Assembly (NCBI GenBank): GCA_900128395.1
Contig: LT649239.1
Location: 64,001 to 78,758 of the forward strand
Direction of reading: 5' to 3'
From: Stramenopiles sp. TOSAG23-2
Lineage: Eukaryota; Sar
DNA length: 14,758 nucleotides
The position numbers and the translations under genes are program-made. The notes beneath the pieces are model-generated. The model did no database searches. It was not told the origin of the DNA and worked only from the letters and a program-made list of their open reading frames with translations. Positions 8,401-14,758 of the stretch are shown piece by piece (position 1 is the stretch's first letter; the number at the start of each line of letters is the position of its first letter).

Positions 8401-11400
8401 AGAACCTTTGTAGTTTATATCACGCCCACCATTTATTAACTTTTTCACATCTTCAACAACCCCAGCTTTCGCTGCTCTAATCAGAGCGTCGGCATCATTA
8501 CCATATTGCTGCAAGATGGCTTGAAAATCTCGTCCAGTGGGACTTTGTGGAATTTCTCTGCCATCTAATTTTGCTCGAATCAACGCTTTAATTTCATCGC
8601 TTTTTGCATAGGATAGAGCAGTATGCCCATTCTTAGTTTTCTTTTTTACATCAACATTTGGTTTTTCAAGCAGCATTCGAACAATTTCTATATGTCCAAA
8701 CCACGATGCATAAAATAACGGAGATTGATTCGTCTTTTCGCTTCCTTTGTTTACATCAATAGATGATTGAGACAATAATAATCGGGCAATCTCCGTATGG
8801 CCTTTCCAAGCAGCCATTACAAGTGGCGTGTCTTTATTGATGTTGTATTTATTCACATCTAATCCACCCTTCAATAAAACTTTTACATCTTCTAATGCTC
8901 CATCTTTACAGGCAGTACACAAAGGATCTTTTGTTCCATATCGAGCTTTTACAATTGCAAACGGTTCAGCTTTCCCTTCAATTTTATTCTTTATCATAGT
9001 TTTAATTGCAGTTGTTTTAGCTACAGACATTGGTGATTTTCCCTCTTCGTCCGTTGCAGACAAACTTATATCTGAACGTTGTAGCAACAATTGTACGCAT
9101 TCTACGTGGCCTTCCCATGCACACATAATAAGTGGAGTTCGATTTTTATATCCACCAAGATTTACATCAATATTTCTTCGAGCCAACAATATCTTGCAGA
9201 CTTCCGTGTGCCCGGAAGCACAAGCTCTGGTCAATGCAGTATTATTATTCACAGCAACAGATCCTTTCAAATTTACATCAAAACCTGCTTCAAGCAGTAC
9301 CTTTACGTCGGAAACATTCCCTGCCTTTGCAGCTTTAACCAATTCATCTTTGTTGCCATATCTTGTTTGTATCTCATTGACATTTCCAGCACCATGCTGC
9401 TTTAACAATTGTTTGATATTGGCATTTCCTGAGCCACAACAATACATTGCTGTGCGCCCAGAAACGGTTTTTAAATGAACATTGATTTTTGGATGTTTCA
9501 GCAATAATCTCACTATTCCAATATCCGATTTGCTACAAGCCCAATGTAACGCAGTTGTCAAAGATTTATTTGCTGCATTTACGTTAATTGTTGGTTGTTT
9601 TAACAATAACTCGACCATTTGATCTTGTTTTGACCATGCTGCTTGAATCAGAGGTGTAACTTTGCTCGTGTTGTTGCATTGGTTGACATTTTCCGTGCCG
9701 CTGTTTAACAAAACACGAACACTTTCTATATCTTTTGCTTCCACGGCTTTTAATAAAAGATTGGTGGGGTTTTTGTATTTCTTTCTTATAGCTTTCACTT
9801 TTTCATTGATGACAGAGGATTCTTCTATTGCAGCTTTTAATAAGGCTCTTATTTCTGGTGTCTTTGCTTTAAGCAATGGAGTATTTCCCCCTTTTCCCTT
9901 CGCCGTTAATGATGGCTTGATTCCTGGATGGTGCAACAGCAAGTCAACGCATTCCAAATGCCCTTCCCACGCACACATTAGTAATGGAGATCGGTTATTG
10001 TAGCCTCCTAAATTCACATCAATGCCTGGGGCGGCCAGTAACAGCTTGACTATTCCAACATATCCATTTGCACATGCTCTTGATAAAGGAGTATTATTAT
10101 AATCTGAATCCCCTTTTGCATTTACATTAAGTCCACCATCTATCAAAACTTGAACGTCCGCTGTTGCTCCAACTTTAGCCGCTTGAAGTAACGCATCTTT
10201 TCCATAGTTTTTCTTTACTTCCTCAAAATTGCCACTAGGCGTATCGATTGCAATACCAAGCTTCTTTTTCAACATTTTTTTTATTGGTTCAGTTTTTGCA
10301 TAAGTCAAAGCGGTATGGCCATCTTTCGTTTTTGTTTCTATGTCTACACCATCTTTTTCCAAAATTATCTTCACAATTTCTTCATGCCCAAACCACGAAG
10401 CATAAAACAATGGTGATTGATTTTTATCTTTGTTTACTTTGTTGACGTCAATGTCTTCGCATGCTAATAGGTACTTGGCAATATCAGTATGGCCTTTCCA
10501 TGCTGCCATAAGTAATGGCGTATCGTTGTGTTGGTCACATTTGTTAATATCTTCCCCACCATCTACGAGTACTATTACATCTTCAAGATTTCCTTCGCGA
10601 CAAGCTTTCACTAATGGGTGTGGATTTTCCCCATATTTTTTCTTTACTGTTTCTAATGCACTAACAATTTTCGCAGCCCCATGTTTGTCTAGCAATGCCT
10701 TGATTTCATCTTTTGTTGCTTTTTTCAACGGAGTGTTTCCCAATCGATCTGCTTTATTTATGGTTTTTGGGTCAAATTTTTCATGAGTTAAAATCAATCG
10801 CACACACTCTACACGATTTTCCCAACACGCCATTAACAAAGCAGTGCGATTTTGATAACCGAGCTGATTGATTTTAATTTCTGGACATTGTACTAATAAT
10901 TTAACAATTTCAACATGGCCTCGTACAGCAGCTTGTAGCAAAGGTGTCATCTTATTCTTGTCGTACTGATTAACATCTTCACCGCTATCAATCAATATCT
11001 TTACATCTTCAACTTCATTTTTTGCACAAGCTAAAACAAATGCGTTTACATCCGCTCCATATTTCTTTTTAATTTCTTCTACCGGTTTAGATTTTATCAA
11101 ATTAGCAATTTCAATAGTTTTTGCCTTTGAAAGTGGGGTATTCCCTTCTACATCGGACTTAAAAACGTCAATTTTAGGATGCGTCAATAAAAGACTGACA
11201 CAATCCGGATGACCATTCCATGCTGCCATTAGAAGTGGTGCACGATCTTGGTATCCGCCTAAATTGACATCCACTGCTGGAATTGCAAGCAAAAATTCAA
11301 CAACGTGTTTTCTATTTCTAGCGGCTGCCATTGCTAAAGGCGTATTCTTCATTCCTGTGCTTGATCTTTCCAACATATTTGGATCATCATCGCCAACTTT

Positions 11401-14400
11401 AATTAATGTTTTTACATCTTCCAATGCTCCAGCACCAGCTGCTAAGACTAAAATATTTTTACCACTCTCAACAAAATGTTCGTCTGCTTTGTACTTTTCA
11501 ACTAATGCACGTCTAAGGGCAGTTAATGTTTGTCTTTCTGGATCTCCATCAGTTCCATTTTCATCTCCATCGTTTCCATTACCTCCAAGACTATCGCTTT
11601 CAATGGCACCATAATCGATTAACAATTCTTTCATTGCCTCCGTTTTCGCTAATGACAATGGCGTTCGTCCTTTCTTGTTTTTTTTATTCAACGTGGTCAA
11701 ACGATCTTTCTCTTCCACTAGCAACGTAACAGAACCGAGCAAGTTTTGCATCACAGCCAATGCAATAGGCGTTGTACCAGTATTAGATGCTCGATTTATA
11801 TCAGTGTTTGGATTTTTAATTAATAATGCAGCAATTTCTTCAAAGTCATTCCATAGTGCATAAATTAATGGTGTATTTCCACCCGCATCGTAATGATTTA
11901 GTTCTTCCTCCAAACCTTCATTAATAATAATTTGTGCATCTTCAAATATTCCTTTTTGGCATATTTTAATCAAAATTTTCCTGCCCCCACCATGTTTTTC
12001 ACGTATGAAATCACCTGTTTTCTCTCTTTCTCTCCTTTCTTCTTCTTCTTTTAAAATTTTCTTGCGTATTTCTTCCTCTGCGATTATGTCTTGTTGTCGC
12101 TGTGCTTCCTCTTTTTCCTTCTCGCGCAATAAATCATCCTCCTCGTTTAGATATTTGTCCTCCATTTCTTGCGATGTTTGACGGCGTATCAGTCCTATTT
12201 CATTTTGAACTTTATCCTCAATTTCTTTACGTATACGTTTTTCAATTAATTTTCGTTCATATTCCAAATCAACGTGCGAATCTTCATCGAATTCACCATC
12301 ATGACTCCCACTAGCTGTTGACGTATGCTTACCATCTCGTTGAAATGATTTAATTTTACTAACAATAGCAGAAAAGTTAGGTCGATCCTCTGGATTTTGT
12401 GCCCAACAAATGGCTAAAAGTTCCAAAACTAAACTCCCATATAATTTTAAAATTTTTTCGTCATCCATTGATGGGCGTAATTCTTTGTTAATAACCTTTA
12501 CACATACTTTTTTAAATGTTAAACCTTTCCATGGTAAATCACACGTTAAGATTTCCCACATAGTAATTGCAAATGAATAAACATCGCATTTTTGATCATC
12601 AAGCATTACGTCATCATTCAGTTCTTCAGGAGATTGCCAAGCTGGAGTACCAACGATTCGTTTATTTTCTGAGGATGCACTCGTAATCAATGAATCAGCG
12701 TGTGATAATCCAAAATCACTAACCTTCGCAATCATATAACGATCCAACAACACGTTTGCAGCTTTTAAATCGCGATGGTGTATTCCTTTCTTATATAATT
12801 CTTTCATACCATATGATACATCATATATGACATTATGAACAAATGTTTTCTCCAACAATTTCTCTTTGTTTACTTTGTCTAAATAGGATCGTAAGCTACC
12901 ATTTTCTGCATATTCCATTATTAAAATCAATTTACCTGGAATTTGAGTTATGATGCCAATAGTATGAATGACTCTTTGGCATGTATTTGTAGTGCACATC
13001 AATGCAAATTCTTTTTGGAATGATTTGTAAATATTTAATTGTTCTGGTAAAGAAACATTTGATAATAATATTACTTTAGCGGCACAGAAATCCCCACCAC
13101 GCTTTGCTTTGTAGACACTTCCAAAAGCGCCTTTGCCAATAATTTCGTTTTCCAAAATATCGATATCATCAGGCTCAATTTCATTTTCATCAACAGCAGT
13201 ATCAATTCTTGCCCTAGCGGTATCTTGACTGCTCCGCTTACGCAATAATTTCAAAGACTCATCAGCAGATTCTTCAATATGCTTCACAACCTCCAATTCT
13301 CGATTCACTGAATCAGCTAAATCATCAACTTTTGAATCGATTGCGTCCAATTTCTTCGCAAGAAACATCGTCCCATTTTCGTTTTTCTCCTCTAAACTTT
13401 CCAAGAGGTCCTCAATTGTGGTCATTGCACGTCGATGTTCTTTATCCCTACGATTGTATTTCTCACCTTGGAGTTCCATTTTTTCATTTAAGAAATTTAT
13501 CGTACGTATTATCTCCGCCATTTGAAGGCTAGTGTCGGTTGAAAATACTGCATTGCCTTGATTCTTCTTGCTATCTTCGCTTAATGTGGTTAAAGAATTT
13601 AATTTTTCAAGAATTAATTTAAAATTTTGGCTACTACCATCCACAATATTAAAAAGCTCATCTTTGACAAATTGAAATTGAGTGTTTACAGTTTCTTTCA
13701 AATCATCTAATTTCTTATTTGCTTGTTCCATCAAAGAAAATAATTCGCCATCATCATGTTTATCATGCAAATTATCAATAAAATCTTGAATCAAATTCAT
13801 CTGTTTTCTTTGCTGCTTGTCTCTCCTATTATATTTTACACCATTAGCTGCCATTAGTCCATTTAAGTTCTCGATTGCAGCTTTCATATCATCAATGGTT
13901 TCATTTGCTTTCACATTTAATACGTGATTTGCACCACTATCTGTTCCAAGCGTGCTTAGGCTATTTAATTTTTGCAAAATTATTTGGAAATTACTATTTG
14001 ATCCTCGTTGTATGTTAATTAATTCACTATTTAATGATTGAAACTGGTCCTCAATCATATGATTCAAATCATCTACTTTTGAATTAACCATATCAACTTT
14101 TTCATCAATATCCATTAATACTTTTGTCCTTTCCAGCAATATATTGTTTTGAGAAACTGCTTCTTTGCTTAAATGCACTTGAACTATTTGCAATTGCTTC
14201 TCAATATCTTGATCCAATTCCTCAAATTCTTCTTTAAATTGATTTGCACGTGTAAATTTCTTAAACATTTTAAATTTACCTTTTTTTTGATATTTTTGCA
14301 TAAGTTCTAGCAAATCTTCCAGTAAACCTTGTAACGCTCTTAAACCTTTTTTCTGTGAACGATCTAGAAAATCAACACCATTTTTTTCATATTGCAAACC

Positions 14401-14658
14401 ACATTGGAATATAATTTCCTCCAATGCTTCACATCGTTTTTTTGCCTTACGGCAATTTTCAATATTTATTCTTGCTTGTTCCGATATATCATATATTGTA
14501 GTTATAATTGTAAAAGCAACTCCAATAATTGGAAATTTTGTAGCTATACGCAATAATTCTTGAGTATCACGAATCATATTATTTGCCTGATGCAATACAT
14601 TAATAGTTACATTGGCACCAGTGACAGCTGCTTGCCTAACAGATTCAGCTTTTTTCAT
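5473..14658 (-). CDS. Giant MLKL/HeLo-like bundle - coiled coil - TKL kinase - ankyrin repeat protein, 3061 aa
   Basis: Predicted signalling kinase with a very large ankyrin region. Residues 1-165 form an all-helical domain with a hydrophobic segment at 42-58 (FPIIGVAFTIITTIYDI) and amphipathic Lys/Glu-rich helices, resembling MLKL N-terminal/HeLo-like four-helix bundles (family call moderate). Residues 170-470 are coiled coil with an internal duplication. The kinase (about 502-770) has GKGAFGSVY (508-516), Lys528, probable alpha-C Glu550, Met581 as probable gatekeeper, HRDLKAAN (628-635; Asp630), DFG (648-650), SPE in place of APE (676-678) and Arg759, so it should be catalytically competent. 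TKL is the best group; the RDLKAAN form also recalls tyrosine kinases. A charged coiled coil (797-880) leads into ankyrin repeats from about 893 to the C-terminus, in 15 units. There is no signal peptide. The start is firm: an in-frame TAA lies at 14668-14670, four codons upstream. Stop is TAG. By analogy with MLKL, RIP kinases and fungal HeLo receptors it may be a membrane-acting or cell-death signalling receptor; this is inference. Confidence 0.93.
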   Translation of the reverse strand: MKKAESVRQAAVTGANVTINVLHQANNMIRDTQELLRIATKFPIIGVAFTIITTIYDISEQARINIENCRKAKKRCEALEEIIFQCGLQYEKNGVDFLDRSQKKGLRALQGLLEDLLELMQKYQKKGKFKMFKKFTRANQFKEEFEELDQDIEKQLQIVQVHLSKEAVSQNNILLERTKVLMDIDEKVDMVNSKVDDLNHMIEDQFQSLNSELINIQRGSNSNFQIILQKLNSLSTLGTDSGANHVLNVKANETIDDMKAAIENLNGLMAANGVKYNRRDKQQRKQMNLIQDFIDNLHDKHDDGELFSLMEQANKKLDDLKETVNTQFQFVKDELFNIVDGSSQNFKLILEKLNSLTTLSEDSKKNQGNAVFSTDTSLQMAEIIRTINFLNEKMELQGEKYNRRDKEHRRAMTTIEDLLESLEEKNENGTMFLAKKLDAIDSKVDDLADSVNRELEVVKHIEESADESLKLLRKRSSQDTARARIDTAVDENEIEPDDIDILENEIIGKGAFGSVYKAKRGGDFCAAKVILLSNVSLPEQLNIYKSFQKEFALMCTTNTCQRVIHTIGIITQIPGKLILIMEYAENGSLRSYLDKVNKEKLLEKTFVHNVIYDVSYGMKELYKKGIHHRDLKAANVLLDRYMIAKVSDFGLSHADSLITSASSENKRIVGTPAWQSPEELNDDVMLDDQKCDVYSFAITMWEILTCDLPWKGLTFKKVCVKVINKELRPSMDDEKILKLYGSLVLELLAICWAQNPEDRPNFSAIVSKIKSFQRDGKHTSTASGSHDGEFDEDSHVDLEYERKLIEKRIRKEIEDKVQNEIGLIRRQTSQEMEDKYLNEEDDLLREKEKEEAQRQQDIIAEEEIRKKILKEEEERREREKTGDFIREKHGGGRKILIKICQKGIFEDAQIIINEGLEEELNHYDAGGNTPLIYALWNDFEEIAALLIKNPNTDINRASNTGTTPIALAVMQNLLGSVTLLVEEKDRLTTLNKKNKKGRTPLSLAKTEAMKELLIDYGAIESDSLGGNGNDGDENGTDGDPERQTLTALRRALVEKYKADEHFVESGKNILVLAAGAGALEDVKTLIKVGDDDPNMLERSSTGMKNTPLAMAAARNRKHVVEFLLAIPAVDVNLGGYQDRAPLLMAAWNGHPDCVSLLLTHPKIDVFKSDVEGNTPLSKAKTIEIANLIKSKPVEEIKKKYGADVNAFVLACAKNEVEDVKILIDSGEDVNQYDKNKMTPLLQAAVRGHVEIVKLLVQCPEIKINQLGYQNRTALLMACWENRVECVRLILTHEKFDPKTINKADRLGNTPLKKATKDEIKALLDKHGAAKIVSALETVKKKYGENPHPLVKACREGNLEDVIVLVDGGEDINKCDQHNDTPLLMAAWKGHTDIAKYLLACEDIDVNKVNKDKNQSPLFYASWFGHEEIVKIILEKDGVDIETKTKDGHTALTYAKTEPIKKMLKKKLGIAIDTPSGNFEEVKKNYGKDALLQAAKVGATADVQVLIDGGLNVNAKGDSDYNNTPLSRACANGYVGIVKLLLAAPGIDVNLGGYNNRSPLLMCAWEGHLECVDLLLHHPGIKPSLTAKGKGGNTPLLKAKTPEIRALLKAAIEESSVINEKVKAIRKKYKNPTNLLLKAVEAKDIESVRVLLNSGTENVNQCNNTSKVTPLIQAAWSKQDQMVELLLKQPTINVNAANKSLTTALHWACSKSDIGIVRLLLKHPKINVHLKTVSGRTAMYCCGSGNANIKQLLKQHGAGNVNEIQTRYGNKDELVKAAKAGNVSDVKVLLEAGFDVNLKGSVAVNNNTALTRACASGHTEVCKILLARRNIDVNLGGYKNRTPLIMCAWEGHVECVQLLLQRSDISLSATDEEGKSPMSVAKTTAIKTMIKNKIEGKAEPFAIVKARYGTKDPLCTACKDGALEDVKVLLKGGLDVNKYNINKDTPLVMAAWKGHTEIARLLLSQSSIDVNKGSEKTNQSPLFYASWFGHIEIVRMLLEKPNVDVKKKTKNGHTALSYAKSDEIKALIRAKLDGREIPQSPTGRDFQAILQQYGNDADALIRAAKAGVVEDVKKLINGGRDINYKGSSGVDSNTALSRAAASNHIEVCRFLINHPDIDVNKGGYNNRSPLLMASWVGATEIVKMLLAHTNIGPSLKKAGTSGHTPLNKAKTTEIKKLIQNKIDGTPNNARSQQECTNDLVQACKHNKIDKVKAAVRDGANINGKVPSEDNNTALSRAAASGYVEICRYLLTLPGIDINKGGYNNRSPLLMCSWNGHPKVVELLLAQRKIEPSLKKAGTQGNTPLSKAKTDAIKAMIQKRIETPFETLSEVKLKYRNKDELVQACKAGNLAHVQVLIEGGADINAVADTWYDGHTPLTAAASVGNTEICRLLLSKSNIKLHALQAATGRTSLLIAALNGHMDVVIMLLAMANIKSSLHLPDKNNETPTTKAKTVQIRNLIQAKIDGNDGIIETLNEVKNKYGCEDELVKAAKAGDLEDVKILLDSGEDINRTAPSQDNNTPLTRAAASGHTAVARLLINHPDIDVNKGGYQNRSPLLMCSWEGHVEIVELLLRHPDIKPSLLKPGKAGHTPLSKAKTEEIKNMIQEMFVDTEESLALINSKYGNKDVLVKACKAGVLEDVQMIIECGADINEIAPTQDNNTPLTRAAASGHYEVCKYLLTVPGIDVNKGGYKNRCPLLMCSWNSHFEVVELLLQHPFIGKSLEKAGENGNTPLGKASNVDVKLAIQDKIDELKVAKNKYPGANKLVQACEALNLEDVKSLICCGEDINQFDPNNKITPLIQAIFVSHVEIVRVLLSHPEINVNLQDEKGDTALHWACANNNLQIVEMLTNRKDIDIRIKNLDGKNASGKSSKDNIKALIFRKEMIFDQIKECRTRYSVDGSSALVEAAKSGNVKDVKLLIEEGNEDVNKCGASGVTPLIMASWANKVDVVAYLLNVPTLKVNSTNNAGSTALHWSLSKSHFEIQRLLINDKRTDLLLADDNNKPPIWYAAKYSNADIVELILSKPNPDMAKSITQLAKDGVTNAINSAKTEEIKHLLQQAIDS
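5476..11979 (-). repeat. Coding array of 15 higher-order ankyrin units, about 420 bp each
   Basis: The C-terminal 2,170 residues of the giant kinase are a head-to-tail array. Units begin at about residues 894, 1068, 1206, 1348, 1489, 1634, 1772, 1912, 2058, 2197, 2338, 2484, 2625, 2762 and 2901, corresponding to bases 11979, 11457, 11043, 10617, 10194, 9759, 9345, 8925, 8487, 8070, 7647, 7209, 6786, 6375 and 5958. Internal units are 137-146 residues. A typical unit has (i) an opener like LVKACKAGNLEDVKVLI with a GGEDVN turn, (ii) a canonical NTPLTRAAASGH-type ankyrin, (iii) an RSPLLMCSWEGH-type ankyrin, (iv) a shortened NTPLSKAKTEEIKNLI repeat, then a linker ending near VKxKYG. This gives about 60 ankyrin-like repeats. 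Unit 1 is longer because of a Gly/Asp/Asn insertion (about 1021-1040), and unit 15 has a divergent end. Unit boundaries are my phasing and could be shifted; the periodicity could not. Confidence 0.9.
13321..14079 (-). repeat. Tandem duplication in the coiled-coil stalk of the giant kinase
   Basis: Two diverged copies of a module of about 125 residues lie between the N-terminal bundle and the kinase. Shared landmarks recur in order: KVDDL at 194 and KLDDL at 316; NFQIILQKLNSL (223-234) and NFKLILEKLNSL (345-356); KYNRRDK at 275-281 and 400-406. A third copy begins (SKVDDL, 442-447) but is cut short before the kinase. The heptad-like pattern and charge suggest an elongated oligomerising stalk. 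The copies are too diverged for a recent duplication. Confidence 0.85.
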
Positions 14659-14758
14659 GTTTTTGTATTATGTGTATATAATCTTATTCGAATATTCACA
14701 TATATATTATGACTAAATTACTAAATTTATATATATATATATATCGTAAAAATTTAAT
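14659..14758. other. Upstream flank of the giant kinase gene
   Basis: An in-frame TAA at 14668-14670 (minus) fixes the start codon at 14658. The rest is AT-rich with a (TA)n run at 14728-14744. TATA-like sequence is abundant, so no single promoter element can be named. Confidence 0.5.

Noticed and set aside
5330-14658. Many 60-216-codon plus-strand frames opposite the giant kinase gene
   Set aside because: They are shadows of the ankyrin array. Similar frames recur with the repeat period, as expected for antisense of repeats.
5473-14658. Giant-virus or bacterial origin of the ankyrin protein
   Set aside because: Ankyrin-rich intronless genes occur in giant viruses and endosymbionts, but the neighbouring eukaryotic TOP6B and secretory gene and the microsatellite-rich spacers fit a nuclear genome. 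No viral hallmark gene is seen.
1-14758. CRISPR array, tRNA or rRNA genes
   Set aside because: No regularly spaced identical repeats with unique spacers outside the coding ankyrin array, and no cloverleaf or rRNA-like sequence was found by eye.

Overview
The window looks like nuclear DNA of a single-celled eukaryote. It is AT-rich, intergenic DNA is full of (TA)n, poly-T and poly-A tracts, the proteins carry Ser, Asn and Asp/Glu homopolymers, one gene encodes a plant/protist-type topoisomerase VI B subunit, another a kinase-ankyrin protein, and there are no bacterial-style operons or Shine-Dalgarno sites. All three genes are uninterrupted, including one of 9.2 kb, so the genome seems intron-poor. 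My best guess is a stramenopile alga such as a diatom, but nothing in the window settles this.

Layout. Positions 1-1144 hold no convincing gene; they contain a short tandem repeat at the edge, a fold-back (MITE-like) inverted-repeat element near 289-478, a CACGTG palindrome and a possible 3'-UTR hairpin. Positions 1145-3991 (minus) encode a 948-residue TOP6B with a complete GHKL ATPase, a large low-complexity insertion inside that ATPase, and acidic and basic tails ending in a SUMO-interacting-like motif. Positions 3992-4643 are a divergent intergenic region with TA tracts, an A20 run and a perfect AT palindrome. Positions 4644-5279 (plus) encode a 211-residue secreted protein with eight cysteines, which I do not recognise. 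Positions 5280-5472 are a short convergent spacer made of (TA)n and an approximately 80-base pyrimidine tract. Positions 5473-14658 (minus) encode a 3061-residue protein. The last 100 bases are its AT-rich upstream flank.

The 3061-residue protein is the striking object. It has an N-terminal helical bundle resembling the MLKL/HeLo-like class, a duplicated coiled-coil stalk, an apparently active tyrosine-kinase-like (TKL) kinase, a charged coiled coil, and about 2,170 residues of ankyrin repeats arranged as 15 higher-order units of about 141 residues, each with about four ankyrin-like repeats. The order (putative membrane or cell-death bundle, kinase, giant ankyrin sensor or scaffold) suggests an immune-like or cell-death signalling receptor. 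That role is inference only. The three genes show no obvious functional link to one another.
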